From Streptomyces sp. 11x1 (GTDB lineage Bacteria > Actinomycetota > Actinomycetes > Streptomycetales > Streptomycetaceae), in the NCBI RefSeq assembly GCF_032598905.1, contig NZ_CP122458.1, positions 186,001 to 250,000 of the forward strand: DNA of 64,000 nt, given 5' to 3'. Position 1 is the first letter of the stretch. The number at the start of each line of letters is the position of its first letter. The translations under genes and the position numbers were made by a program. The notes below the pieces were generated by a model that was not told the origin of the DNA, searched no databases, and was given only the letters and a program-made list of their open reading frames with translations. Positions 1-9,080 of this stretch are shown here, piece by piece.

Positions 1-84
1 CCGGTCGGCGGCGCAGGATGCCCTCCGTGCGACTCGCCCGGTGCACCCGCTCCCTCGGGGCGGAATCCTCTGCAAGGAGCAGGC

Positions 85-1545
85 ATGGCAGCACTACTCG
101 ACGACGGCCGGTGGTCCACCCGCATCCGGCTCGACACCTGGGCCGAGGGCCGGGGCGGCAAGGCGGCCGTCACCGAGCCCGCCACGGGACGGAGTCTGGG
201 CACCGTGGGTCTCGCCGCACCCGAGGACGTGCACCGCGCCGCCGGCATCGCGGCGGCGGCACAGCGGGACTGGTCGGCGACGCCGCCCGAGGAACGGGCC
301 GCGCTCCTGCGCCGGGCCGGGGACCTGTGGACCAGCCACGCCGCCGAGGTGGCCGAGTGGCTGGTCCGCGAAGCCGGCTCGGTACCCGTCAAGGCCGGCC
401 TCGAAGTGCACACGGCGGCGCAGGAGTGCTACGAGGCGGCGGCGCTGCCCACGCATCCCGCCGGGGAGGTGCTGGCGTCCGCGTCGGGCCGGTGGAACCT
501 CTCCCGTCGTCGGCCGGCGGGCGTCGTGTCCGTGATCTCCCCCTTCAACTTCCCCCTGATCCTCTCGATCCGCTCGGTCGCACCCGCCCTGGCGCTGGGC
601 AACGCGGTCCTGCTCAAGCCGGACCCGCGCACCGCCGTCTGCGGCGGTGTGGTCCTCGCGCGGATCTTCGAGGAGGCGGGCCTCCCGGCGGGCGTGCTGC
701 AGGTCCTGCCGGGCGGCGCGGACGTCGGTGAGGCGGCGGTGACCGCCGCGCCGGTACGCGTGGTGTCCTTCACCGGATCCACCGCGGCCGGACGGCGCGT
801 GGGCGCGCTGGGCGCCCAGCACCTCAAGAGGACCCATCTCGAACTGGGCGGGAACAACGCGCTCATCGTGCTCCCTGGCGCGGACGTGGAACGTGCCGCC
901 TCGGCGGGGGCGTTCGGCTCGTTCCTGCACCAGGGACAGATCTGCATGAGCACGGGCCGGCACCTCGTCCATGAGTCGTTGTACGAGCAGTACCTCGCGC
1001 TGCTGGCCGACAAGGCGTCGCACCTGCCGGTGGGGGACCCCCATACGGCCGAGGTGGCCCTCGGCCCCCTCATCGACTCCGCGCAGCGGGACCGCGTGCA
1101 CGAGCTGGTGCAGGACAGCGTCTGCGCCGGCGCGGAACTCCTCACCGGCGGCCAGTACGAGGACCTCTTCTACCGTCCGACCGTGCTGGCCGACGTTCAG
1201 GACGGGAACCGGGCGTGGGCGGAGGAGATCTTCGGCCCGGTGGCGCCGGTACGTTCGTTCTCCGACGTCGACGAGGCGGTCGCCGCCGCCGCCGCGACCG
1301 AGTACGGACTGTCGCTGGGGATCCTCGGCGAGGTCGGCGCGGCGATGCGGGTGGCGGACGCGGTGCCCAGCGGGATCGTCCACATCAACGAGCAGACGGT
1401 CGCGGACGAGGCTCATGTGCCCTTCGGGGGCGTCGCGGCCTCGGGGACCGGTGGGCGGTTCGGCGGGGCGGCCGCCAACATCGAGGCGTTCACGGAGACG
1501 CAGTGGCTCACCGCGCGGGCCGACATCGCTCCCTATCCGTTCTGA
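85..1545 (+). CDS. NAD(P)-dependent aldehyde dehydrogenase (benzaldehyde/vanillin dehydrogenase-like)
   Basis: Oxidises an aldehyde to the acid in the cytosol. The 486-aa protein has the full-length ALDH fold: the SPFNFPL nucleotide-binding region near residue 150, a catalytic base in LELGGNN (Glu253) and the nucleophile in GQICMS (Cys287), with the 34-residue spacing typical of the family. The early part of the sequence resembles benzaldehyde and vanillin dehydrogenases, but the substrate cannot be read from sequence. The ATG at 85 follows an AAGGAG ribosome binding site. It is the first gene of a rightward group with an amidase, an amidohydrolase and a peptide-type importer, so it may oxidise an aldehyde released from the imported compound. 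An 18-bp tandem repeat starts inside its last codons. Confidence 0.9.
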   Translation: MAALLDDGRWSTRIRLDTWAEGRGGKAAVTEPATGRSLGTVGLAAPEDVHRAAGIAAAAQRDWSATPPEERAALLRRAGDLWTSHAAEVAEWLVREAGSVPVKAGLEVHTAAQECYEAAALPTHPAGEVLASASGRWNLSRRRPAGVVSVISPFNFPLILSIRSVAPALALGNAVLLKPDPRTAVCGGVVLARIFEEAGLPAGVLQVLPGGADVGEAAVTAAPVRVVSFTGSTAAGRRVGALGAQHLKRTHLELGGNNALIVLPGADVERAASAGAFGSFLHQGQICMSTGRHLVHESLYEQYLALLADKASHLPVGDPHTAEVALGPLIDSAQRDRVHELVQDSVCAGAELLTGGQYEDLFYRPTVLADVQDGNRAWAEEIFGPVAPVRSFSDVDEAVAAAAATEYGLSLGILGEVGAAMRVADAVPSGIVHINEQTVADEAHVPFGGVAASGTGGRFGGAAANIEAFTETQWLTARADIAPYPF

Positions 1546-1625
1546 GACGTACATCCGTTCTGCGATGTGCATCCGTTCTGCGATGTGCATCCGTTCTGCG
1601 ATGTGCATCCGTTCTGCTACGTACG
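1536..1625. repeat. 18-bp tandem repeat, five copies
   Basis: TCCGTTCTG recurs at 1536, 1554, 1572, 1590 and 1608, exactly 18 bp apart. The three central units (1554, 1572, 1590) are identical, TCCGTTCTGCGATGTGCA; the first and last differ slightly. The first copy includes the last two sense codons and stop of the aldehyde dehydrogenase, so the array looks like replication-slippage expansion of the gene's 3' end. I see no dyad symmetry. The rest of the gap to 1785 holds no recognisable gene. Confidence 0.95.
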
Positions 1626-1785
1626 CCTCCGAGGCGGGCGCCCGCGGGCGCAGGTCTCCGGAACACCACCGCAGAGACATATACCACTGACATATCCGGA
1701 CGCAATGTCCGCTTGTGCGGCATACCGTTCCGAGCATTCCGGCACGGGGACGTCCCCGAAGTTCATCCAGGCAGGCGACAGACCC

Positions 1786-3267
1786 ATGGACACGCAACCG
1801 ATCGAGTCCGCGACCGCGACACAGACCCTTGCGGGCCTGCGTCGCGGTGAGTTCTCCAGCGTCGAGCTGGTCCGGGCGTACCTGGACCGGATCGCGGCCC
1901 ATCCCTGGGTCAACGCGATCGTGACCCTCGACGCGGACCGCACCCTCGCGGAAGCCCGCCGGGCCGACGAGACCCGCCGCGCGGGCGGCCCGGTGGGCCC
2001 CCTGCACGGCCTGCCGATCACCGTCAAACACGACCAGAAGGTCCGTGGTGTCCTGTCGACGTACGGATCCGAGCGTCTGCGGGACCACGTGCCCGAGGAC
2101 GACTCCGAGGCGGTCGCCCGGTTGCGGGCTGCGGGGGCCCTCGTCCTGGGCCGCTCGAACCTGCCCGAGTTCGCCTCCGACGGGCAGGCCTACAACGCCC
2201 TGCACGGCACCACCCGCAACCCCTGGAACCATGAGCGCACCACCGGCGGCTCCTCGGGCGGCTCGGCCGCGGCGGTGGCGGCCGGGATGACCGCGCTCGA
2301 CCTCGGCAGCGACATGGGCGGCTCCATCCGCATCCCGGCCGCCTGGTGCGGCGTGCACGGCCTGAAGCCCACCTGGGGCGTCGTGCCGATGCGGGGCGCG
2401 GTTCCGCATCCGGACGAAGCCGAAGGAACGGACCTGACCGCGCCGGACGTCGCCGTGTGCGGTCCACTGGCCCGGGGCGCCGATGATCTGGACCTCGCCC
2501 TGACCGCGCTCACCACACCCCGGGGTGATCGCGGCGGGCTCCGGCCGGACCTGCCGAGGGCGCCGTTCACCACGCACCGGGAGCTGCGCGTGCTCGCCTG
2601 GTTCGACGACCCCGTGACCGGGGTCGACCCGGCGACTCTCGACGTACTGCACACGGCCTGCCGCTCCCTGGCGGACGACGGCGCCCGCGTCACCTACGGC
2701 GTGCTGCCGCCCGGTGGCCTCGACCGGCTCGGGGAGCTGTTCGAACTGCTCTTCATGGCGGACGTCGGCGGCGGCACGGGCGACGCGGGCTTCGAGGAGC
2801 TGCGCGGCGCCATGGGGCGGCTGCGCACCGAGTCACCCATGGCCGAGCTGCACCACCGCGCCCTGCGCCTCACCCACCGGGAGTGGCTGTCCCTGCACCG
2901 GCAGCGCCTGATCCTGCGCCGGCGGTGGCGGGAGCTGTTCGAGGACTACGACGTGGTCGTCACCCCGACGGTCATGACGACCGCTCTCCCCCACGACCAC
3001 AGCGAGCCGGTCTGGGCCAGGCGCTTCGAACTGAACGGCGAGCGCCATCCGTGGCGGCCCGCGCTGACGCGCTGGTGCGGCGCGGTGGGAGTGCTCGGTC
3101 TGCCGGCCGTCTCGACGCCCGTCGGGCTCGACCGTCACGGGCTGCCGGTCGGCATGCAGGTCGTCGCCGCTCCGTACCGCGACCGCAGCGCCATCGCCGC
3201 GGCTCGCCTGATCTCCGACAGCGTCGGCGGGTTCAGCGCGCCGCCGCTCGGCGGGACCTCCGGGTGA
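1786..3267 (+). CDS. Amidase signature family hydrolase
   Basis: Hydrolyses an amide bond to acid plus amine or ammonia. The 493-aa protein carries the whole Ser-cisSer-Lys triad: Lys81 in ITVKHD, Ser156 in the GGSSGGS block, and the nucleophile Ser180 in GSDMGGSIRIP. Spacings of 75 and 24 residues match the family. An in-frame extension upstream runs into the 18-bp repeat and has no protein-like character, so I place the start at the ATG at 1786; its ribosome binding site is weak. It lies between an aldehyde dehydrogenase and an amidohydrolase, upstream of a peptide-type importer, which suggests catabolism of an imported amide. The substrate is unknown. Confidence 0.88.
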   Translation: MDTQPIESATATQTLAGLRRGEFSSVELVRAYLDRIAAHPWVNAIVTLDADRTLAEARRADETRRAGGPVGPLHGLPITVKHDQKVRGVLSTYGSERLRDHVPEDDSEAVARLRAAGALVLGRSNLPEFASDGQAYNALHGTTRNPWNHERTTGGSSGGSAAAVAAGMTALDLGSDMGGSIRIPAAWCGVHGLKPTWGVVPMRGAVPHPDEAEGTDLTAPDVAVCGPLARGADDLDLALTALTTPRGDRGGLRPDLPRAPFTTHRELRVLAWFDDPVTGVDPATLDVLHTACRSLADDGARVTYGVLPPGGLDRLGELFELLFMADVGGGTGDAGFEELRGAMGRLRTESPMAELHHRALRLTHREWLSLHRQRLILRRRWRELFEDYDVVVTPTVMTTALPHDHSEPVWARRFELNGERHPWRPALTRWCGAVGVLGLPAVSTPVGLDRHGLPVGMQVVAAPYRDRSAIAAARLISDSVGGFSAPPLGGTSG

Positions 3268-3351
3268 CCGCGCGCCCCGGCGCCCGCCCGTCCGCCCCGT
3301 TCCCCCCGTTCCCCCCTCCGCCCCTCCGCCCCTCCGCCCGAGGAGAAGCCC

Positions 3352-5022
3352 TTGAACATCGCCTTCGTCAACGGCCGCCGGTACGTCACCGGAGTCGGCA
3401 CCCGGCCCGGCGGGGTGGCCGTGCGGGAGGGGCGCATCATCGCCGTCGGGCCCGACAGCGGCGTCCTTGAGGCGGCGGGCCCGGCCGCCGAGATCGTCGA
3501 TGCCGCCGGCGGTCTGATCAGTCCGGCCTTCGGTGACGCGCACACGCACCCGACCATGGGGGGACTGCAGCTCGGGCAGTGCCACCTGGACCACTGCACG
3601 TCCGCCGAGGAGTGCCTGGACGTCATCGCCGCCTACGCCGCGGACCACCCGGACGAACCCTGGATCCTCGGCGGTGGGTGGTCCATGGCTCATTTCCCGA
3701 GAGGCACCCCCCACCGGGGCCTTCTCGACCGCGTCGTTCCCGACCGGCCCGTGTTCCTGCGCAACCGTGACCACCACGGCGCCTGGGCCAACTCCCGCGC
3801 GCTCGCACTCGCCGGCGTCGACGCGACCACGGCCGACCCTGCGGACGGCCGCATCGAACGGGACCCCGACGGCGGCCCCGCGGGAACGCTGCACGAGGGC
3901 GCGGTACAGCTGGTTGCCAGGGTGGCACCGGCGCCCACCCGCCGCGCTCTGGTCGAAGGGCTGCTGCGTGGCCAGGAGCACTGTCTGGCCCAGGGGATCA
4001 CCCAGTGGCAGGACGCACTGCTGCGTGTGCTGGGCTCCGGGCTCGACGCGATGGACGTCTACCTGGACGTGCTGGCCGACGGCGCGCTGAAGGCGCGGGT
4101 CAACGGCGCCCTGTGGTGGGACCGCGACCGCGGCACCGGCCAGATCACCGACCTCGTCGCCCGCCGGGAACGCGCGCGGGGCCATGACAGCCCGGGCAAC
4201 GGCGTCCGGGGCCATGACGACCTCTTCCGGGCCGACGCGGTCAAGATCATGCTCGACGGGGTCACGGAGAGCTTCACAGCCTCGCTGAGCCGGCCGTACC
4301 GGGACCGCTGTGGGCATGACACCGGTAACCGCGGACTCAGCTTCATCGACCGCGACGTGCTGCGGGAGGTCGTCGCGACGGTGGACGCACACGGCTTCCA
4401 GGCGCACTTCCACGCCATCGGGGACCAGGCGGTGACGGACGCGCTGGACGCGGTCGCCCACGCCCGGCGGGTCAACGGCGACTCGGGCCTGCGCCACCAC
4501 GTGGCCCATCTTCAGATCGTGCGGCCCGAGGACGTGCCGCGGTTCGCCCGGCTCGGGGCGGTCGCCAACATCCAGCCTCTCTGGGCGCGTCACGATTCCC
4601 AGATGAGGGAGCTGACCATCCCGTTCCTGGACCCCTCCCTGGCGGACCGGCAGTACCCGTTCCTGGACCTGCACCGCGCCGGCGCCGTGCTGGCGGGCGG
4701 CAGCGACTGGCCGGTCACCAGCGCCAGTCCGCTGGAAGGCATGCACGTCGCCGTCAACCGCACGGCCGAGCACGCCCCGCCCGATGCCGAGCCGTTCCTC
4801 CCACACCAGCGCCTCCCGCTGGTCGTGGCGTGGGACGCCTACACCCACGGGGTCGCCCACCTCAACGGCCGCGAACGGCAGACGGGACGGCTCGAACCCG
4901 GCCACCTGGCCGATCTGGTGCTCCTCGACCGTGACCCCTTCCTGGGCTCACGGCACGAGATCGCGGAGACGGCGGTCGTCGGCACCTGGCTCGGCGGCCG
5001 ACAGGTGTACGGGCACCCCTGA
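3352..5022 (+). CDS. YtcJ-type metal-dependent amidohydrolase
   Basis: A 556-aa protein of the amidohydrolase_3 (YtcJ-like) family, expected to cleave C-N bonds with one or two metal ions in a TIM barrel. Visible metal-site elements are GDAHTHP near residue 63, the later histidines in HFHAIGDQA, and the aspartate in GGSDWPV near the C-terminus. The start is a TTG at 3352 placed just after AGGAGAAG. It follows the amidase by 84 bp on the same strand and precedes the ABC importer, so it probably acts in the same catabolic route. YtcJ-like enzymes act on varied N-acyl and formamide substrates, so none is assigned. Confidence 0.85.
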   Translation: MNIAFVNGRRYVTGVGTRPGGVAVREGRIIAVGPDSGVLEAAGPAAEIVDAAGGLISPAFGDAHTHPTMGGLQLGQCHLDHCTSAEECLDVIAAYAADHPDEPWILGGGWSMAHFPRGTPHRGLLDRVVPDRPVFLRNRDHHGAWANSRALALAGVDATTADPADGRIERDPDGGPAGTLHEGAVQLVARVAPAPTRRALVEGLLRGQEHCLAQGITQWQDALLRVLGSGLDAMDVYLDVLADGALKARVNGALWWDRDRGTGQITDLVARRERARGHDSPGNGVRGHDDLFRADAVKIMLDGVTESFTASLSRPYRDRCGHDTGNRGLSFIDRDVLREVVATVDAHGFQAHFHAIGDQAVTDALDAVAHARRVNGDSGLRHHVAHLQIVRPEDVPRFARLGAVANIQPLWARHDSQMRELTIPFLDPSLADRQYPFLDLHRAGAVLAGGSDWPVTSASPLEGMHVAVNRTAEHAPPDAEPFLPHQRLPLVVAWDAYTHGVAHLNGRERQTGRLEPGHLADLVLLDRDPFLGSRHEIAETAVVGTWLGGRQVYGHP

Positions 5023-5180
5023 CGCCGACGCCCCGCCGCCGCGGGGCGCCGCGTCTCTCCGTCTCGTCATTCCGCGTCGTCATTCCGCGTCGCAGAATCA
5101 GCGGCCTTCCCGCCGGAAGGGGTGGCCGAAAAACACCTATCGTGCAGCAACCGTTCCCAGGTCAACCAAGAGGAGGAGCT

Positions 5181-6179
5181 TTGGCCATCGCCGAACACAG
5201 CCTGCCCCGCTCCGCCGGCCGACAGTGGACCGGAGTGCTCGTGGCGGCGGCGGGACGTCTCACCCAGATGGCACTCACGCTCCTCGTGGCGAGCTTCCTG
5301 ATCTTCACCGCACTGCAACTCGCGCCGGGCGACCCGGTCGAGATCATGCTGGGTGCCAAGGCCGGCGACCCGGAGGCCGTCCAGCGCCTGAACGCACAGT
5401 TCCACTTCGACCGGCCACTGCTCGTCCAGTACGGGCACTGGCTCACCGGTCTTCTCCACGGCGACCTCGGCACCTCCTTCACCCTCCGGGAGAACGTCTC
5501 GTCGCTGATCGCCGCGCGAATCCCCACCACCGCCCTGCTGGTGGCCTACGGAGGTGTCCTGGTCCTGGTGTTCGGCTTCGTGGTGGGGCTCGTCGCGGCC
5601 CGCGCGGGCCGGGCAGCCGACACCGGGATCTCCGTCCTGCTCTCCGTGGCCCTGGCGACCCCGACCTATGTGATCGCGATCGTCCTGATCACGGTCTTCT
5701 CCCTCTACCTCAACTGGTTTCCCGTCTTCGGCAGCGGAGACGGCCTGCTCGGACGCCTGCACCACCTGACCCTGCCCGCCGTGACGCTCGCGCTGTCGAG
5801 CAGCGCCGCGATCGCCCGGGTGACACGGGCCGCCGTCAAGGAGGAGGAACGGCGGGACCACGTGACCACCGCCGTCGCGCGCGGACTCGACCCGGGCACC
5901 GTTGTGCGCCGGCACGTCGTCCGCAACGCGCTGCTGCCGATCACGACCATCGCGGGCATCGTCGCCGCCGGTCTCATCGCCGGCACGGTGATCGTCGAGA
6001 ACGCCTTCGGTCTCGACGGAGTGGGATCCCTCCTGGTGCAGGCCATCACACGGAAGGACTATGCCGTCGTGCAGAGCACGAGCATCCTGGTCATCGCGGC
6101 GTTCCTCCTGGTGAACGCCCTCGTCGACGTCCTGTACGGTCTCATCGACCCGCGCACGCGTACGGGTGGCACCCGGTGA
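5181..6179 (+). CDS. Dipeptide/oligopeptide-type ABC transporter permease (DppB/OppB family)
   Basis: First membrane subunit of a peptide-family importer, 332 aa with about six transmembrane segments. The N-terminal LAPGDPVEIMLG region and the EAA-type loop near GLDPGTVVRRHVVRNALLP, which docks the ATPases, are typical of DppB/OppB. I chose the TTG at 5181 because AGGAGGAG lies immediately upstream; a longer reading would begin at 5142 without such a site. Its stop overlaps the start of the second permease (GTGA), so the two are probably translationally coupled. Confidence 0.9.
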   Translation: MAIAEHSLPRSAGRQWTGVLVAAAGRLTQMALTLLVASFLIFTALQLAPGDPVEIMLGAKAGDPEAVQRLNAQFHFDRPLLVQYGHWLTGLLHGDLGTSFTLRENVSSLIAARIPTTALLVAYGGVLVLVFGFVVGLVAARAGRAADTGISVLLSVALATPTYVIAIVLITVFSLYLNWFPVFGSGDGLLGRLHHLTLPAVTLALSSSAAIARVTRAAVKEEERRDHVTTAVARGLDPGTVVRRHVVRNALLPITTIAGIVAAGLIAGTVIVENAFGLDGVGSLLVQAITRKDYAVVQSTSILVIAAFLLVNALVDVLYGLIDPRTRTGGTR

Positions 6180-7033
6180 GCGCCCTCGTGCCGGCCCGGC
6201 TCCGGCTCCGGCGTGGCTCCGGGGGCGCGACGACGGTGGCGATCCGGTGTTTCGGCGCGTTCGCCGTGCTGCTGGTGCTGCTCGCCGTGTGCGCCCCGCT
6301 GATCGCCCCGCAGGATCCGAACAGCGGAGACGTCCTGTCCGTACTGCAGGCTCCGTCGTCGGAGCACTGGCTCGGCACCGACGCATCCGGCCGTGACCTG
6401 TTCTCACGCCTGGTGTCCGGCTCACGGACCGCGCTGCTCGGCCCGCTCGTGGTGGTCCTGGTCGCCACGTCAGTGGGCACGGCCCTCGGTGTCCTCGCCG
6501 CCTGGCAGCGCGGCTGGGTCGACTCCCTGGTCGGCCGACTCTTCGACCTGGTGTTCTCCTTCCCGTCGATGCTGCTGGCACTGCTGTTCGTCACGGTCAT
6601 GTCCCCGGGTCTGTTCTCGGCCGCTCTCGCGGTCTCCATCTCCTTCGTCCCAGCCATCGGACGGCTGGTCCGCGCCAGCGCGCTGCGCGAGGTGAACGAG
6701 CCGTACGTGCAGGCTCTGTACACCCAGGGATTCGGACCGGTCAGGCTGTGCGTCCGGCACGTCCTGCCCAATCTGTGGCCGGTGATCGTCGCCCAGGTGA
6801 CCATGTCCTTCGGCTACGCGATGGTCGAGCTGGCAGGCATCTCGTTCCTCGGTCTCGGTGTGCAGGACCCGACCGCCGACTGGGGCAAGATGATCAACAC
6901 GGGACAGAGCAGCATCGTCCGTGGCTTCCCCCAGGAATCCCTGTACGCGGGGATCGCCCTGGTCCTGGCCGTCGTGTGCTTCATCGGCCTCGGTGACCTC
7001 CTGTCCGGGCGCCGGGAAGGGGGCCGACGATGA
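6176..7033 (+). CDS. Dipeptide/oligopeptide-type ABC transporter permease (DppC/OppC family)
   Basis: Second membrane subunit of the importer, 285 aa. It has the GTDASGRDLFSRL motif after the first membrane segment, characteristic of DppC/OppC proteins, and the C-terminal block ELAGISFLGLGVQDPTADWG. The GTG at 6176 overlaps the stop of the upstream permease by four bases, and its own stop overlaps the ATG of the first ATPase. Together with its neighbours it forms a complete permease pair. Confidence 0.92.
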   Translation: MSALVPARLRLRRGSGGATTVAIRCFGAFAVLLVLLAVCAPLIAPQDPNSGDVLSVLQAPSSEHWLGTDASGRDLFSRLVSGSRTALLGPLVVVLVATSVGTALGVLAAWQRGWVDSLVGRLFDLVFSFPSMLLALLFVTVMSPGLFSAALAVSISFVPAIGRLVRASALREVNEPYVQALYTQGFGPVRLCVRHVLPNLWPVIVAQVTMSFGYAMVELAGISFLGLGVQDPTADWGKMINTGQSSIVRGFPQESLYAGIALVLAVVCFIGLGDLLSGRREGGRR

Positions 7034-7884
7034 CACCCCTGCTCGAAGTGGACGGCCTTCGCCTCGCCCTCGGCGGCCCCGGCCGTTTGGAACAGGAGCT
7101 TCTGCACGGCGTCTCGTTCACCGTGGGTGCCGGGGAAACGGTCGGGATCGTCGGTGAGTCGGGCTCCGGCAAGACGCTGACGATCCGGGCGGTCGCCGCA
7201 CTGCACCCGCCGAGCGCGAGGATCGACGGCGACATCCGGTTCGACGGACGGTCCGTCCCCGCGATGTCCCCTCGGGAGCTGACGCGACTGCGCCGTGACC
7301 ACGTCGCCATGGTGTTCCAGGACCCGCACGCGGCGATCAACCCGGTCCACCGCATCGGCGACCTGCTCACCGAGACCTACCGGAGGGACGGCCGCGGGCA
7401 ACGCCGGGACGCGACCGCCCGCGCCCAGGAGCTGCTCCACCAGGTACGCATCAAGGATCCTGCGCGGGTCCTCGGCTGTTTCCCGCACGAACTCTCCGGC
7501 GGCATGCTGCAGCGGGTGATGATCGCCGCCGCCCTCATGCGCGATCCGCGCCTGCTGCTCGCGGACGAGCCCACAACCGCACTCGACGTCACCACGCAGG
7601 CCGAGGTCGTCGCCCTGATCGCCGAACTGCGGCGCGAACGCGGCACGTCGCTGGTCTTCATCACGCACGACATCGAACTCGTCGGGGCCCTCTGCGATCG
7701 AATCCTGGTGATGTACAGAGGCCGGATCGTGGAGGAGCTGACGTCGGCACAACTGCACGACGGCAAGATCTCACACCCGTACACCGAGGCGTTGCTCGCC
7801 TGCCGCCCGGACATCACGCGGCGCCGGCACCGGCTGCCGGCGGTCCCGGCCGACGCGTTCGAGGAAGGCTGGGCCGCCCAGTGA
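7030..7884 (+). CDS. Peptide-type ABC transporter ATPase (DppD/OppD family)
   Basis: Cytosolic ATPase that drives the importer, 284 aa. The Walker A motif is GESGSGKT, the ABC signature is LSGGMLQR, and Walker B is LLLADEPTTALD followed by the H-loop in FITHD. The protein is shorter than many OppD proteins and ends soon after the region where the peptide-family C-terminal extension usually lies. It overlaps both neighbours by four bases (ATGA at 7030, GTGA at 7881), so all four transporter subunits form one tightly coupled transcript. Confidence 0.92.
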   Translation: MTPLLEVDGLRLALGGPGRLEQELLHGVSFTVGAGETVGIVGESGSGKTLTIRAVAALHPPSARIDGDIRFDGRSVPAMSPRELTRLRRDHVAMVFQDPHAAINPVHRIGDLLTETYRRDGRGQRRDATARAQELLHQVRIKDPARVLGCFPHELSGGMLQRVMIAAALMRDPRLLLADEPTTALDVTTQAEVVALIAELRRERGTSLVFITHDIELVGALCDRILVMYRGRIVEELTSAQLHDGKISHPYTEALLACRPDITRRRHRLPAVPADAFEEGWAAQ

Positions 7885-8789
7885 TCAGCCAGGAGTCACA
7901 GCAGTCACCTGAAGCACAAGGACGTGCGGGGTCGGCCGCCGACCCGGGGGACGCGACCGCTCCCGTCGTACGGGTTCGGGATCTTCACAAGACCTTCCAG
8001 CCCCGTGGGCTGCTGAAGAGCGGAGGCCCGGTCGTGGCGGTGGACGGCGTCTCCCTCGCCCTGCCGGCCGGTTCGACGCTCGCCGTCGTCGGTGAGTCCG
8101 GCTCCGGCAAGACCACCCTGGCCAGAATGATCATGGGGATCGAGACACCGACGAGCGGGTCCGTCGAGTTCTTCGGCAAGGCGCAGCCCCGGCGGCTGCG
8201 GACCCGCGACCGGCGGGCCCACGCCCGGGTGATCCAGATGGTCTTCCAGAACCCCTACCGCTCCCTCGATCCCCGGCAGAGTGTGGGCGCCGCCGTCGAC
8301 GAGGTCCTGCGCCTCCACTTCGACCTCGGCCGCCCGGACACCAGAGCCCGCACGGCCGAGCTGTTCGACCTGGTACGGCTGAGCCCCACCCTGCTCGACG
8401 CCCTGCCCCGCGAACTGTCGGGCGGCCAGCGGCAGCGCGTGTGCATCGCCCGAGCCCTCGCCACGAACCCCCGCGCGATCGTCCTGGACGAGGCCGTCGC
8501 CGCGCTCGACGTGCTCGTCCAGGCGCAGGTCCTCAACCTGCTGGCAGACGTCCAGGAGGAGACGGACGTCAGCTATCTGTTCGTGACCCACGATCTGGCG
8601 GTCGTGCGGCAGGTCGCCGACGACGTGCTGGTCATGCGATCCGGCCGCGTGGTGGAGCAGGGGCGTGCCGAGGAGGTCCTGGACCACCCGGAACACCCCT
8701 ACACCCGCCTCCTGCGCGACTCCGTTCCCCGGCCGGGCTGGAAACCCGCCCGCCGCCCCACTGACGACAGCCCCGCGATGCCGGTCTGA
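7881..8789 (+). CDS. Peptide-type ABC transporter ATPase (DppF/OppF family)
   Basis: Second ATPase of the importer, 302 aa. Walker A is GESGSGKTT, the signature is LSGGQRQRV, and Walker B is AIVLDEAVAALD: the usual DEPTS segment reads DEAVA here but the catalytic Asp-Glu pair is kept. The C-terminal HPYTRLL is the peptide-transporter tail. The GTG start at 7881 overlaps the previous stop. The N-terminal 30 residues are rich in Ala, Gly and Asp and are probably disordered. Confidence 0.92.
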   Translation: MISQESQQSPEAQGRAGSAADPGDATAPVVRVRDLHKTFQPRGLLKSGGPVVAVDGVSLALPAGSTLAVVGESGSGKTTLARMIMGIETPTSGSVEFFGKAQPRRLRTRDRRAHARVIQMVFQNPYRSLDPRQSVGAAVDEVLRLHFDLGRPDTRARTAELFDLVRLSPTLLDALPRELSGGQRQRVCIARALATNPRAIVLDEAVAALDVLVQAQVLNLLADVQEETDVSYLFVTHDLAVVRQVADDVLVMRSGRVVEQGRAEEVLDHPEHPYTRLLRDSVPRPGWKPARRPTDDSPAMPV

Positions 8790-9080
8790 CGCCACCAGGC
8801 CCGACCGTCGACCCGCCCGCCGCCGACGCCCCGGCGTCCTCGCACGCTCCGCTGTCGTGTCCCGTACGGTTCCGGCGATGCCCGTCGCCGCGCCGGGCAT
8901 CGCCTTCGCGGACGCCGAACGACCCTCTTCCTCCGGACGTATCTTCCACACCGCAGAATCGCCCCGCTCGTCGCCCGTGACCATGAACGCGGGGTGGCTG
9001 AATATGACGCCTCGGCGACCACATCCTGGCCGGCGAACCCGCCCCCCATCGCCGGTCCGACCTCCTCGAAGGGATCTTCC
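8790..9080. other. Intergenic gap between importer ATPase and binding protein
   Basis: These 291 bases separate the last ATPase from the lipoprotein gene on the same strand. I see no convincing gene, terminator-type hairpin or promoter. The spacing leaves room for a separate promoter for the binding protein, which is often made in excess over the membrane subunits. Confidence 0.5.

Noticed and set aside
1536..1625. 18-bp array considered as a CRISPR or a repeat-protein gene
   Set aside because: No unique spacers; the in-frame peptide is short and has no start signal.
94..2652. 852-codon minus-strand open frame opposite the dehydrogenase and amidase
   Set aside because: Antisense shadow of two well-supported plus-strand genes; composition is Arg/Gly/Ala-rich without family motifs.
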